From contig NZ_CP049865.1 in NCBI RefSeq assembly GCF_011393335.1, positions 2,932,722 to 2,996,721 of the forward strand: a DNA stretch of 64,000 nucleotides, given 5' to 3'. Each line of letters starts with the position of its first letter. Within the stretch, counting starts at the first letter, position 1. Origin of the DNA: Propioniciclava coleopterorum. GTDB lineage: Bacteria > Actinomycetota > Actinomycetes > Propionibacteriales > Propionibacteriaceae. Shown one piece after another: positions 24,342 through 34,220 of the stretch. The notes beneath the pieces are model-generated. The model was not told the DNA's origin. It made no database searches and was given only the letters and a program-made list of their open reading frames with translations. The position numbers and the translations under genes were made by a program.

Positions 24342-26220
24342 GCGTCGGCCCCCAGGGCGGCGGCCTCGGCGGCGTCCACGGCGCGGTCGAGGATCGTGGC
24401 GCGCAGGCCGAAGGCGAGCCGGTCGCCGGGGGCCAGGCGGACCGGGGCGTCCCACACCAGCGACGGACAGACCGCCAGGTAGTTGGAGCAACGCACGTGC
24501 CAGCGCACCGCCGGCCCCGTGGCCCGCAGCACCACCGACCACGGCGCGGTGGGGTGCACCAGCGCCAGCCAGGGTGAGGCGCTGCCGTGCGCGGTCGCGC
24601 CGCCCTCACCGTCCGCGGTGAGCACCGTCACGCCGTCCGGGCCGGGGAGGCGCCAGAACAGGCCGCCGTAGTGGGCGTCCTCGCGGCCCTGGTCGCTCGG
24701 GCTGGCGAGGACCAGCGGGCCGGACGCGGGCGTCAGCGTGCTGGACCAGGTCAGCTCCCAGCCGTCGCCGTCGGCGCGCAGCCGGGCCGTCACCGCCCGG
24801 TCCTCCTCGATCTGCGGCGTCCCGTCGGTGGCGCGCCACTGCAGCCGCTCCTCCAGGTCGCCGCCGGACGCGCTCAGGCTCCGGCTCGCCTGGGTGCCGT
24901 GGTTGGGCAGCAGCGTCGGCCCGAGCCGGTCAGGTAGGTGCGGCCGCCCCAGTAATTGGTGCCGTTGACCGAGTCGAACACCACCGAGACGCCGTGCTGG
25001 TGCCGGTGCGGGGCGTTGTTGGCGTCGGTGATGGCGCGGCCCGCGAGCGTGTAGAGCGGATGCAGGTACGGCCGCGGGGCGTAGACGTCGGGCATCACGG
25101 GTCGGCGCTCGTAGCGCGCGAGCAGGTCGCGCCCGGCGGTCAGCTCCACGTCGAGATCGTCGTCGTCGCGGTGCCAGGCGAAGACGCTCGGGGCGGTGTC
25201 CGGGGCGACGGTGATCCGGTCGCGCGGCGCCGGCCCGGTGCTGCCCCGCTCCACCAGCCGGGGAGCGAAGGTGAGCGTCCCGAGCTCGGTGTCGCCCGCC
25301 AGCATCCGCTCGACGGCCTCCCAGGCGTGCCGCCCCAGGTCGCCCTTGGGGGTCGAGACCGTGGTCAGGGACGGCGTGACGTACCGGGCGAACGGGATGT
25401 CGTCGTAGCCGGCGACCGAGATGTCCTCCGGGACGGTGACCCCCACCTCGTTGAGCCGGCCGAGCAGGCCGATGGCGATCACGTCGTTGTAGCAGATGGC
25501 GGCGGTGGCCCCCGAGGCGAGCACCGCCCCGGAGGCGGCGTAGCCGTCCTCGATCGTGGGTCCCGCCTGGATGGTCGTCAGGGTGACGCCGTCGTGCTCG
25601 CGGGCCAGCGAGCGCAGCGCGAGTTCGCGCTGCTGATTGGTGCGGCTGTGCGGGGGACCCGACAGGTACACGAAGGCGCGGTGGCCCTGCCGCATCAGCC
25701 GCCGCATCAGCGCCCGGCTGCCCTCGGCGTAATCGACCGTGACGGCCGGGGCGCCGCCCGCGTCCTCGGCCCGGTTGATGAGGACGACGGGCTCGGTGAC
25801 GCTGAGGACGCGGCGCAGGTCGCGCGACGACATCCGGGGCGAGCAGAGGATGAGGGCGTCGCAGCGGCGGCGCAGTTCGATGGCCAGCCCGGCCTCGGCG
25901 TCCACGTCCTCGACGGTGTCGCTGACCAGGATCCGGTAGCCGGCGTCCGCGGCGGCGCGGCTCGCCCCGCGCAGCACGAGCTGGAACATCGGATTGGACA
26001 GATCGGGCATCAGGAACGCCACGGTCCGGGTGCTGCCCAGGGACAGGCTGCGGGCGGTGTTGCTGGGCACGTAGTCGAGCCGCTCGGCCGCGTCCATGAC
26101 CCGCTTGATGGTCTCCGGCTTGACCGCCGGGTTGCCGTTCATCACCCGCGACACGGTCGACGCCGACACGCCCGCCAGGCGCGCTACGTCGTCGATGTTG
26201 GTGCTGCGTGGGCCGGCCAT
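24338..26220 (-). CDS. LacI-type repressor fused to a DUF6807 domain; frame broken by one missing G
   Basis: Corrected length is about 627 residues. Residues 7-55 are the LacI helix-turn-helix and hinge (VARLAGVSASTVSRVMNGN), 60-330 the periplasmic-binding-like sensor domain, and from about 345 a full DUF6807 domain (RPYLHPLYTLAG, HRHQHGVSVVF, YWGGRTY). The break is at CCC 24920-24922; one more base restores TGSGPTLLPNHGTQ and the rest of the domain. ATG at 26220 follows GGGGAGG. It likely represses the locus through the 14181 and 26282 sites. The fused C-terminal domain may sense or process the ligand; this is inference. It heads the minus operon with a second DUF6807 protein and the esterases. 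Confidence 0.82.
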
Positions 26221-26281
26221 CGCGCCTCCCCAGATTCGAGCGGAGGGGACTCTCCCCGCCCCCGGCGAGTCTACTCCAGGG

Positions 26282-26296
26282 CGTGGAAGCGGTTTA
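26282..26296. promoter_or_regulatory. probable LacI operator upstream of the LacI-DUF6807 gene
   Basis: CGTGGAAGCGGTTTA matches 12 of the first 13 positions of the perfect palindrome at 14181-14198 and lies 62 bp upstream of the repressor's ATG. This fits autoregulation of the esterase operon by the same repressor. The second half of the site is degenerate. Confidence 0.55.
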
Positions 26297-26376
26297 GTCG
26301 GCACGCTGGGCACACGCTCGTGAACCGCTCCCATGGAGCGCCTGTGGTGACGTCCGGGTCCGCGGGGATCGGCGGC

Positions 26377-28737
26377 TCAGGCGCGTGGGTGCGCGCCCGG
26401 GAACGCGTGGGAGAAGTCGCCCTCGTCGTCCAGCGCGGCGGTCAGCGTCCCGGCGGGGGAGAGGACGCACACGCGGGCGCCCGCGGGACCGCGGAGCCGC
26501 AGCCGCGTGGGGACGCCGTCGCGCCAGGCCAGGTCGACGGTCAGGCCGCCGCGCGCCCGCAGCCCGCGCACCTCGCCGGTCGGCCACGCGGAGGGGAGGG
26601 CGGGCAGCAGCCGCAGTTCGCCGCCCCAGGACTGCACCAGCAGTTCCAGCACCGCGGCGGCGCCGCCGAGGTTGCCGTCGATCTGGAAGGGCGGGTGCGC
26701 GTCGAAGAGGTTCGGGTAGGCCAGCCGCGGGCCGACCAGGTCGCGCAGGATGCCGTGCGCCCGCTCCCCGTCGCCCAGCCGCGCCCACAGGCACGCGCGC
26801 CAGGCGGTGCCCCACCCGGTGGCGCGGTCGCCGCGCTGGTCGAGGGTGACGCGGGCCGCCTCGGCGAGGTCGGGGGTGTCGCGCACGTTGACCTGCTCGC
26901 TCGGGTAGACGGCGTACAGGTGCGAGACGTGCCGGTGGTGCGGCTCGGGAGCGTCGGCGTCCCAGTCCTCGAGCCACTCCTGCAACTGCCCGGTGCCACC
27001 CACCCGGTCGGGCGCGAGCCGGCCGCGCAGGTCGTCCAGGAGCGTGGCGAAGGCCTCGTCGCCGCCGACGACGCGGGTCGCGGACGCCGTGGCGGCGAAC
27101 AGGTCCCGGACGATCTGGCGATCCATCGCCGGGCCGACGCACAGCGTGCCGCCGTGCGGGTGGTGGTTCTCCGGCGACATCGACGGCGAGGTGACCAGGC
27201 CGCGGCCCCCGGCGTCCGGGCGGAGGGTGTCGACGAAGAACTCCGCCGCGCCGACCAGCAGGGGGTGCAGCCGGCGCAGGAACGCCGGGTCGGGGTCGTA
27301 GGTCCAGTGGTCCCAGGCGGTGACCGCGAGCCACGCGCCGCCGGTGGGCCACAGCCCCCACTTCGCCGCGCCCAGCGGGGCGGTGCTGCGCCACAGGTCG
27401 GTGTTGTGGTGGGTGACCCAGCCGCGCGCCCCGTAGGTGTCGCGCGCGGTGATGGCGCCGCGCTCGGCCAGTCCCTCCAGCAGCGTCAGCAGCGGCCCGA
27501 ACGCCTCGGGAAGGTTGGCCGGGTCGAGCGGCCAGTGGTTCATCTGGGTGTTGATGTTCGTGGTGTAGTTGCTGCTCCAGGGCGGGTTGGTGCCCTCGTT
27601 CCACAGCCCCTGCAGGTTCATGGGTTCGCCGCGCCGCGAGGACGCGATCGCGAGGTGGCGCGCGTACGCGACGTAGAGCGCGGTCAGTGCCGGGTCGTCG
27701 ACTTCGGCGGCGGCGCGCAGCCGGTCGTCGGTGGGCAGGTCGGTGCGGCCGGACCCCAGGTCGAGGCTCATCCGCCCGGCGGGTTCGGCGTGGTCGGCCA
27801 GGTGCTCGGCCAGCAGGGCGGCGTGCCCGCGCGCGGCCGCGGCCTCGGTCCGGGCGCGCACGGCGGCCACGGGGTCGCCGCTCACGTCGTCGAAGCGCAC
27901 GAAGCTGGTGGCCGCGTCGACGATCAGGGTGACGTCGGTGGCCCCGGTCACGGTGAGCCCGTCGGGGTCGGCGGTGATCGTGCCGTCGCCGAGGGCGCGG
28001 ACGCGCAGGGCCACCCGGAGCCGGGCGGGGATCGCGCCGTCCTCGCCGTCCTCGTTGGCGCCGGTGAGCAGCCACGCCGCGGGGCCGTCGGGCGCCCCGT
28101 GCCACCCGGGCGTCGCGCGGGGGTCCTCGCGGAGCCACCACTGGGGCGCGGACGCCGTCGCGGGGGTGGCGGGCTCGGTCGAGGACGCCGCCGCGTAGTG
28201 CGCGCGCCCCGGGCCGCGGTGGGTCAGGCGGACGCCGAACGGGGCGTCGGCCTCGAGCCGCACGACGACCACGTCGCCCGGGGCCGTGGCGAACACGCTC
28301 CGGCGGTGGCGGACGCCCGCCAGCGTGAACGCGGTCGTCGCGACCCCGGTGGCCAGGTCCAGCTCGCGGCGGTGCTCGGTCGGCGCGCCGGGGGCGTCGT
28401 CGCCCCGGCCGGGGAGCAGGTCGAGCAGCAGGTCGCCCAGCGTCCCGTAGGCGGGGACGCGCGTCGGGACCGCGATCACCTCGGCGTCCGCGAGGGCGTG
28501 GGCCTCGGCGATGCGGCCCTCCTCCACGAGCGCCCGCACGCGGGGTAGCGCGGCGCCGGCTCCCGGGTTGTCGGCGGTGAAAGGGCCGCCGGCCCACAGC
28601 GTCTCCTCGTTGAGCTGGATCCGCTCCTGACCGACGCGCCCGAAGACCATCGCGCCGAGGCGTCCGTTCCCCACGGGGAGCGCCTCGTTCCAGGTCGCGG
28701 CCGGGCGGGGGTACCACAGGGTCAGGTCGTCGCTCAT
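26377..28737 (-). CDS. glycoside hydrolase family 95 (alpha-L-fucosidase / alpha-L-galactosidase type)
   Basis: 786 residues, the typical length. It has the N-terminal beta domain starting [29 protein letters not shown], the barrel core with [32 protein letters not shown], where the two Asn of NINTQMN position the water, and a C-terminal beta domain. Family members release alpha-1,2-L-fucose from plant xyloglucan or alpha-L-galactose from rhamnogalacturonan II-type chains. There is no signal peptide. The gene stands 176 bp downstream of GH43 on the same strand, and its 3' end lies close to the operator of the LacI gene. ATG at 28737 gives the family start; the same frame remains open upstream but is not coding there. 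Confidence 0.88.
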   Translation of the reverse strand: MSDDLTLWYPRPAATWNEALPVGNGRLGAMVFGRVGQERIQLNEETLWAGGPFTADNPGAGAALPRVRALVEEGRIAEAHALADAEVIAVPTRVPAYGTLGDLLLDLLPGRGDDAPGAPTEHRRELDLATGVATTAFTLAGVRHRRSVFATAPGDVVVVRLEADAPFGVRLTHRGPGRAHYAAASSTEPATPATASAPQWWLREDPRATPGWHGAPDGPAAWLLTGANEDGEDGAIPARLRVALRVRALGDGTITADPDGLTVTGATDVTLIVDAATSFVRFDDVSGDPVAAVRARTEAAAARGHAALLAEHLADHAEPAGRMSLDLGSGRTDLPTDDRLRAAAEVDDPALTALYVAYARHLAIASSRRGEPMNLQGLWNEGTNPPWSSNYTTNINTQMNHWPLDPANLPEAFGPLLTLLEGLAERGAITARDTYGARGWVTHHNTDLWRSTAPLGAAKWGLWPTGGAWLAVTAWDHWTYDPDPAFLRRLHPLLVGAAEFFVDTLRPDAGGRGLVTSPSMSPENHHPHGGTLCVGPAMDRQIVRDLFAATASATRVVGGDEAFATLLDDLRGRLAPDRVGGTGQLQEWLEDWDADAPEPHHRHVSHLYAVYPSEQVNVRDTPDLAEAARVTLDQRGDRATGWGTAWRACLWARLGDGERAHGILRDLVGPRLAYPNLFDAHPPFQIDGNLGGAAAVLELLVQSWGGELRLLPALPSAWPTGEVRGLRARGGLTVDLAWRDGVPTRLRLRGPAGARVCVLSPAGTLTAALDDEGDFSHAFPGAHPRA

Positions 28738-28913
28738 GGGCCTCGACCCTAGTGGCCCGCCGGCCGCACCGGCCGTGGGTTGCCACCCGGTCGCCGCGGC
28801 CCCCGTTGTCGTTCTGGTGCCACCAGTGCGGCGCGCCGGGGCCGCGACCAGGGGTGATGCCGCCGGCCCCGGCGACGCGGGGCACCGAAACGACGCGTGC
28901 GGCGGCGCCGTGC

Positions 28914-30360
28914 TCAGGAGGGGGCGTACCGGAACCGGCGCACCGTCACGGGTCCGTCGCCCGCCTGGACGCCCACGGTGCGCCCGGTGAACCCGCCGGC
29001 CACCTCGGTCGAGACGTAGCGGCCGTCGACGGTCGCCAGCGGGGTTTCGCGGCCGTCCAGGACGATCCCGAAGGTGATGAGGTCGGCGGCGTGGGCGTCC
29101 GGGGTGCCGCGCTCGGGGAGCCGGGCGGAGATCCGCAGGGTCACCGAGGCCGGGTCGCCGGCCGGCGCCTGGCCGAACACCTGGTGGAACGGACCCGCGT
29201 TCCCCACGGCGCGCACCGTCGGCATCGGCCTCGACGGCGTACCAGTGGGCGTCGTCGAGGCGCAGCACCAGTCGGCCCGTGCCCCGGCGGACGTCGAGCG
29301 TCGCCGTCGCGGTCCAGGCGAGGTCCGGGACGCGCACGACCACCGGACGCCCCGGCAGCAGCGCGAGGCCGTCCGGCCCGGGCGTCGCGTGCGCGAGGTC
29401 GCCGTGCGGGCTCACCCAGCGGGGCCCCAGCGCGGTCGCGAACGACTCGTCCAGACGCGTGTCCACCGGCCTCGGGGCGGCGAGGTCCTCCCGGAGGACC
29501 GGCCACTCGTCCACCCACTCGACCGGGCAGATGAACGTCTCGCGCCCGAGCACGTGCTGGCCGGGCGTGCGCCCGTGCGGCCGCACGCCGTGGAAGCAGG
29601 CCCACCACCGACCGTCCCACTCCAGGAGGTCGGCGTGGCCGACGGACTGGACCGGGTGGTCGGTCGAGCGGTGCGTGAGGATCGGGTTGCCGGGGTGGGG
29701 CTCCCACTCCGCGTCCGGGGCGTCGGGCCGGCGCGCCCGCGCGATGGTCACGCAGTGCCCCTTCTCGGTGCCGCCTTCGGCGAGCAGGAGGTACCACCAG
29801 TCGCCGACGCGGTACAGGTGCGGCCCCTCGGGCGCCTTCATCGTGCCGGTGCCGGCCCACACGTACCGGATCGGCGAGAGCCGCTCGCCGGTGAGCGGGT
29901 CGATCGTGACCTGGCCGCGCCCGTGCGGGTAGTGGTTCCAGGTGAGCAGGCACGCGCCTTGGTCGTCCCAGGCGAGGTCCGGGTCGATGCCCGGCGTGCC
30001 CGCCACGAAGACGGGCCCGGTCCAGGGGCCGGCGGCGTCGGTGGCGTGGAAGATCGCCTGTCCCCGCTCGAACTGGCCGACGTTGGTGGTGACGAACCAG
30101 AACCGGCCCGCATGGTGGCGCAGGGTGGATCCGTAGACGCCGCCGGAGGGGGCGTCCAGCGTCGACAGGTCGAACTGGTCGTCGCGATCGATGATGTTGC
30201 CGATCTGCTCCCAGGTGGCCAGGTCGGTGGAGCGGAACAGGGGCGCCCCGGGGAAGTACTCGAACGAGGAGTGCGCCAGGTAGACGGCGTCGGGTCCGGC
30301 GCACCAGGTGGGGTCGGGGTGGAAGCCGGGGATCGCGGGTTCGGTGTTTGGGAACTCCAT
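28914..30360 (-). CDS. glycoside hydrolase family 43 (arabinofuranosidase / xylosidase type), frame anomaly near 29226
   Basis: About 482 residues when joined. The five-bladed propeller has the catalytic base in GFHPDPTW (Asp16), the pKa-modulating Asp in GIDPDLAW, and the general acid Glu in KAPEGPHL. It is followed by a C-terminal beta-sandwich common in GH43 enzymes acting on arabinan or xylan side chains. The frame changes at about 29226: AHWYAVEAD is in one frame and [15 protein letters not shown] in another. The shift equals one extra or two (or five) missing bases, unlike the simple single deletions elsewhere. No signal peptide. A leaderless-type -10 precedes the ATG. Confidence 0.83.
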
Positions 30361-30368
30361 GCGCAGTG

Positions 30369-30374
30369 ATCCTA
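30369..30374 (-). promoter_or_regulatory. leaderless-type -10 of the GH43 gene
   Basis: TAGGAT on the minus strand ends nine bases before the first base of the ATG at 30360. Transcription would start at or within a base or two of the ATG, giving a leaderless message, a frequent arrangement in actinobacteria. There is no clear Shine-Dalgarno in the few bases between. Confidence 0.4.
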
Positions 30375-30732
30375 GGCAGGCCCGGCCGACGCGGCCGGGC
30401 GGACCCAGGGGAAGCGGGTCGGTGGTGATGGCCACCAGGGCGGTCTGCGGCGCGCCGCCCGCGAGGCGCACGGGCTGCGCGGACCCGGCGGCGCGGACCG
30501 TGCAGGAGGCGGACGGCAACAGCGCCGCGCATTCGGTCGGGGCGGAATGCGGATGCAGAAATGATCGTCCGGGCGCGGCCGCGCGAATGATGGGGCCGGT
30601 TTGATTCGAGAATCGCGCAGAAACCCGATCCGCCTCCTCGGCGGAATCGGTGAAAGAACGTGAACGAATGAAAGGTGAGGCCGGGGAATGCGGCCGATCG
30701 CGTCCGAAGGGAAGCGACCGATGCCGCCGGCG
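30375..30732. other. intergenic region between GH43 and the beta-helix gene
   Basis: No convincing gene. It is less GC rich than its surroundings around 30590-30690, with a short inverted repeat GATTC-GA-GAATC at 30602-30613. This may be an upstream control region for GH43. I see no LacI-type palindrome like that at 14181. Confidence 0.4.
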
Positions 30733-30758
30733 GCCCCGGCCCGCGCGCGGGCCGGGGC
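30733..30758 (-). terminator. terminator hairpin of the beta-helix gene
   Basis: A perfect 26-bp palindrome with half-site GCCCCGGCCCGCG begins 7 bp after the stop of the minus-strand gene. Such a long uninterrupted GC stem directly after a stop codon is a likely transcription end, although no T tract follows. Confidence 0.55.
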
Positions 30759-30765
30759 GTCGGAA

Positions 30766-31761
30766 TCAGGAGCAGCCGATGTTGCTGAGCTTGGAGGAGG
30801 CCATGTGGGGCACCTGGTTGCTGCAGGTGACCACGTTGTTCCCCGCGTTGTTCGTCACCTTGATGCCGTACCCGCTCCAGTAATCCCAGATGGTGTTGGC
30901 GTCGATGACGTTGCCGTCGTTGCTGTAGGTCTTGATGCGGTGCGTCTGGATGCCGTCGACGTTGGCGCCCCGCGGCTGGCCGATCGTGTTGTGGCCCACG
31001 TACCAGTAGTTGCCCTTGACGTCGATCGCCGAGTCGGCGGAGGTGTCGCCGCTCGTGCCGGTGCGCTCGAAGAGGTTGTCGGTGAGCCGGCCGCCGTAGG
31101 TGCCCTCCTTCAAGTCGGCCCCCTCGGCCGTGGTGTCGCGGATGGTGTTGTGGTGGATGTTGTTGTTGTTCGACTGGTCCATGCCGCCGTTGCAGGCGTA
31201 GCCATCCGAGCCCCACTTGGTCTCCGACGAGCCGACGTAGACGCCCTCGCCGAAGCCCGGCTGGGCCTTGCCGGTGCCCTGGATCAGCGACCACTTCAGC
31301 TCGTTGTCGCTGCTGCACCGCATGAAGTGCACCGCCTCGTCGCCGACGTTGGTCACCGTGATGTAGTCCAGGACCGTACGGTTCGAGCCGTCCAGCACGA
31401 CGCCCTTGCTCGAGTTCTGCAGCGTGACGTGGTTGACGACCCACCAGTCGCCGGTGATGGTCAGGGCGGTGCCGGACCCCTTGTTCGTGCTGCCGGTCTG
31501 GAGGAAGACGCCCTCGCGCCACTCGCCCTGGATCTTGATCGGGTTGCCGGCGGAGCCGTTGTTGCTGGCGCGGAACTGGCCGGTGTAGGTGCCGGCGTGG
31601 AGGTAGATCGTGTCGCCCGGTCCGGCGCTGCTCAGCGCGGAATGCAATTGCCCGGAATTGTAGACATCGTGCCAGGTGGCCGCCTGGGCGTTGGGGGCCA
31701 CAATGGTGGCCGCAAGAATCGTCGCCCCGAGGACGGCTGCGCATCGTTGCGTTGTTTTCAT
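30766..31761 (-). CDS. secreted right-handed parallel beta-helix protein (pectate-lyase superfamily)
   Basis: 331 residues with a clear signal peptide (about 1-27, ending in APNAQA before ATW). The remainder has repeating beta-helix coils with Asn ladders such as NGSAGNPIKIQG, SSKGVVLDGSN, NNNNIHHNTIRDTT, DGNVIDANTIWD. The opening GDTIYLHAGTYTG is typical for pectate-lyase-like or DUF1565-type helices. Cys pairs occur near the middle and C-terminus (TCSN, IGCS). Substrate is probably a pectic polysaccharide because of the locus, which would make this the only clearly secreted enzyme of the set. No lyase active-site Arg/Lys pattern is obvious, so the activity is uncertain. Confidence 0.75.
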   Translation of the reverse strand: MKTTQRCAAVLGATILAATIVAPNAQAATWHDVYNSGQLHSALSSAGPGDTIYLHAGTYTGQFRASNNGSAGNPIKIQGEWREGVFLQTGSTNKGSGTALTITGDWWVVNHVTLQNSSKGVVLDGSNRTVLDYITVTNVGDEAVHFMRCSSDNELKWSLIQGTGKAQPGFGEGVYVGSSETKWGSDGYACNGGMDQSNNNNIHHNTIRDTTAEGADLKEGTYGGRLTDNLFERTGTSGDTSADSAIDVKGNYWYVGHNTIGQPRGANVDGIQTHRIKTYSNDGNVIDANTIWDYWSGYGIKVTNNAGNNVVTCSNQVPHMASSKLSNIGCS

Positions 31762-32102
31762 TTCTGGATCATGGCACCGGGTCTGCGGCTCCGACAACCC
31801 CTTTCGCGGCCAGCGGCGAATGTCGAAGGCGGCGGCGTCGTGGAATGAATCGATGAAAATAGTCCGATTCACGCTCAACCGGGGATGGCGCTTACCCACC
31901 CCGCGGTGGCCGGATCCGCCGAGGCAACACCGTGCAACCGGCCGGGGTCGACGGCCGGACCGAGGGTGCGTGGGCGGGTGCAGTACGAGGTGCGTGGGCG
32001 GGTGCAGCGCGGGGTGCGTGGGCGCGCAGTTCGGTGTGCGGCGCACGGGCGGGGACGTGGAAAGACCCCCGACCAGGTGGAAGCTGATCGAGGGTCGATC
32101 CG
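31762..32102. other. intergenic region between the beta-helix gene and tRNA-Leu
   Basis: 341 bp without a convincing gene. The part next to the beta-helix gene (31762-31900) is moderately AT rich and should hold its promoter, though no strong hexamers stand out. The part next to the tRNA contains a 24-bp tandem repeat at 31966-32033. Confidence 0.45.
31966..32033. repeat. 24-bp tandem repeat, about 2.8 copies
   Basis: Units start with GTGCGTGGGCGGGTGCAG and are at 31966-31989, 31990-32013 and a shortened copy from 32014. The first two units differ only in their last six bases. The function is unknown; the repeat lies between the 3' end of the tRNA gene and the secreted protein's promoter. 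Confidence 0.7.
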
Positions 32103-32188
32103 TGCGCGAGAGAGGACTTGAACCTCCACGCCCTAATACGGGCACTAGCACCTCAAGCTAGCGCGTCTGCCAATTCCGCCACCCGCGC
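32103..32188 (-). tRNA. tRNA-Leu (anticodon GAG)
   Basis: The minus strand begins GCGCGGGTGGCGGAATTGG and folds as a class II tRNA of 86 nt. The acceptor stem GCGCGGG pairs with CTCGCGC (one G-U), the anticodon stem CTAGC/GCTAG encloses loop TTGAGGT with anticodon GAG, a long variable arm follows, and the T arm contains GGTTCAAGTCC. The discriminator is A and the CCA end is not encoded. It reads CUC and CUU leucine codons. Confidence 0.95.
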
Positions 32189-32269
32189 AAGGTGTCGGCC
32201 GGGTCTCCCCGGCAGCCCCGCAACTATAGCGCGCCGCGGGGATCGTGTCGAAACGGGGGTGCGCGCCGC

Positions 32270-33265
32270 TCAGGACGCGTCGCGGGCCTCGTTCGGGCCG
32301 CCCGAGACGTCGTCCAGCGCCCGGGCGATCTCGTCGGGCAGCGTCATCTCCTCGGCCTCCAGGTAGGGGGCCAACTGGGCGGCGGTGCGGACGCCGAGCA
32401 GCGGGGCGGTGACGCCGGGGGCGTCGCGGACCCACAGGTACGCCACCTGCAGCGGCGTGATGCCCAGGCCGTCGGCCGCCCGCGCGACGGCTTCGACGAC
32501 GGCGCGGGAACGGGGCTCCAGATACGGCTCGACGTACCACTGGAAGTGGCGTGTGGCGCCGCGGGAGTCCCGGGGGACGCCGGTGCGGTACTTGCCGGTG
32601 AGGACGCCGCGTCCGAGCGGGGACCAGGGGAAGAACCCCATGCCGAAGTGCTGCAGCGCCGGCAGCACCTCCACCTCGGCGCGGCGGGCCAGCAGGGAGT
32701 ACTCGACCTGGTTGCTGACCAGCGGGGCGCGCCCCGGGACGGCGCGCTGCCAGGTGGCCGAGGCGGCTGTCTGCCAGCCGACGAAGTTCGACAGGCCGAC
32801 GTAGCGGGCCATCCCGGAGGCGACGGCGAAGTCGAGGGCCGCCAGCGTCTCCTCCAGGGGCGCGTGCCCCCAGGCGTGCACCTGCCACAGATCGACGTGG
32901 TCGGTGCCGAGCCGCTCCAGCGAGCCCCGCAGGTCGTCCAGCAGGGCATGGCGCGAGGTGTCCACCGTCCGGGCACCGTCGCGGAAGACGAAGCCGGCCT
33001 TCGTGGCGATGACCAGGTCGGAGCGCGCGACGTCGGCGCGCAGCAGCCGCCCGAGGATGCGTTCGGCGTCCCCGCGGGCGTAGGCGGGCGCGGTGTCGAT
33101 CAGGGAACCGCCGGCGTCCACGAAGCCGCGCAGGACGCCGCGGGCGTCCTCGGCCCGGGTGTCGCGGCCCCACGTCATCGTCCCCAGCCCGAACCGGGAG
33201 ACGGTCAGGCCGCTGAACCCGACCTGCCGTGTGCGCTGCGGGGCGGTCTTCGTCGCGGGCGCCAT
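32270..33265 (-). CDS. aldo/keto reductase
   Basis: 331 residues with the full AKR tetrad: Asp57 and Tyr62 in DTAPAY, Lys89 in ATKAG and His130 in QVHAWG. The N-terminus LTVSRFGLGTMTWG is that of the AKR11/12-like or YghZ-like group with broad NADPH-dependent carbonyl reductase activity. It begins 2 bp after the uppP stop, so it is co-transcribed with it; the same gene neighbour pair occurs widely in actinobacteria as far as I recall. Substrate unknown. Confidence 0.88.
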   Translation of the reverse strand: MAPATKTAPQRTRQVGFSGLTVSRFGLGTMTWGRDTRAEDARGVLRGFVDAGGSLIDTAPAYARGDAERILGRLLRADVARSDLVIATKAGFVFRDGARTVDTSRHALLDDLRGSLERLGTDHVDLWQVHAWGHAPLEETLAALDFAVASGMARYVGLSNFVGWQTAASATWQRAVPGRAPLVSNQVEYSLLARRAEVEVLPALQHFGMGFFPWSPLGRGVLTGKYRTGVPRDSRGATRHFQWYVEPYLEPRSRAVVEAVARAADGLGITPLQVAYLWVRDAPGVTAPLLGVRTAAQLAPYLEAEEMTLPDEIARALDDVSGGPNEARDAS

Positions 33266-33267
33266 GC

Positions 33268-34110
33268 CTAGACCGGGGTGACCACGCCGGCGACCAGCAG
33301 GCCAGCGATCAGGATCGCCAGCACGATCCGGTAGATCACGAACGCGGTGAAGTTGTTGGACGCCACGAACTTCAGCAGCCACGCGATGGACACGTAGGCC
33401 ACGACGAACGACACGACGATCCCGATGATGGTGGCGAGCCACCCGACCCCGCCCGGGGCGGAGATGTCGGACGCCGCCGAGACCGCCTGGTAGCCGCCGG
33501 CGGCGACCAGCGTCGGGATGCCGAGGAAGAAGCTCATCCGGGTGGCGGTGACGCGGTCGATGCCCAGGAACAGCGCGCCGGAGATGGTGGCGCCCGAGCG
33601 GCTGACGCCCGGGATGAGCGAGAAGCACTGGATGAGGCCCAGCAGGGCGCCGTCCTTCCAGGTGATGGAGTCCTCGCCGCGGTCCTGCTTGCCGAACCGG
33701 TCCGCGGCGAACATCACCACGCTCCACACGACCAGGCCGCCGACCACGAACCACAGCGACCGCAGCGGCCCCTCGATCAGGTCCTTCAACGCGAAGGCGA
33801 TGACGGCCGTGACGGCGAAGCCGGCGATGATCGCCCAGCCGAGCTGGAAGTCGGCGCCGCGCTTGGCGCGGTCGGCCAGGCCGGCGAACCAGGCGCCCGC
33901 GATGCGGACGATGTCCTTCCAGAAGTACACGATGGAGGCGAGCATGGCCCCGATCTGGATGATGGCGGTGTACGCGGTGACCGACGGCGCGTTGATGGGC
34001 AGCCCCATCAGCTTCTCGGCGACGGTGAGGTGGCCCGTGGAGGAGATCGGGAGGAACTCCGTCACGCCTTCGATGATGCCGAGGATGACCGACTGCCACC
34101 ATTCCAACAT
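33268..34110 (-). CDS. uppP: undecaprenyl-diphosphatase (bacitracin resistance BacA/UppP)
   Basis: 280 residues, about eight membrane segments. The two signature motifs are [14 protein letters not shown] (about 15-28), with the catalytic Glu and Ser, and [10 protein letters not shown] (about 168-177), with the catalytic Arg. It removes one phosphate from undecaprenyl diphosphate to recycle the lipid carrier of wall synthesis. The start at 34110 matches the family start [19 protein letters not shown]. The aldo/keto reductase gene follows directly; mshC is divergent 110 bp away. Confidence 0.94.
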   Translation of the reverse strand: MLEWWQSVILGIIEGVTEFLPISSTGHLTVAEKLMGLPINAPSVTAYTAIIQIGAMLASIVYFWKDIVRIAGAWFAGLADRAKRGADFQLGWAIIAGFAVTAVIAFALKDLIEGPLRSLWFVVGGLVVWSVVMFAADRFGKQDRGEDSITWKDGALLGLIQCFSLIPGVSRSGATISGALFLGIDRVTATRMSFFLGIPTLVAAGGYQAVSAASDISAPGGVGWLATIIGIVVSFVVAYVSIAWLLKFVASNNFTAFVIYRIVLAILIAGLLVAGVVTPV

Positions 34111-34220
34111 GCGTGTGCTCTCCGTTCGTTCGCCGAATCAGACGCCCCAGCGTAGCCCGCTCGCCGCCCGTTAGGCTGGCCGGGTCGCGGCACCGCGCCG
34201 CCCCTGTGCGAGGAGAACCC

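Noticed and set aside
23526-26220. PmoA label read as methane monooxygenase subunit
   Set aside because: The proteins are soluble, belong to DUF6807 and lie in a sugar locus; no other methane-oxidation gene is present.
24994-28548. Very long open frame on the plus strand across the LacI and GH95 genes
   Set aside because: It is the antisense shadow of well-recognised minus-strand genes in GC-rich DNA.
28848-28859. Fourth copy of the CATCACCC/GGGTGATG operator near 28851
   Set aside because: GGGTGATG occurs but no complementary arm lies five bases before it.
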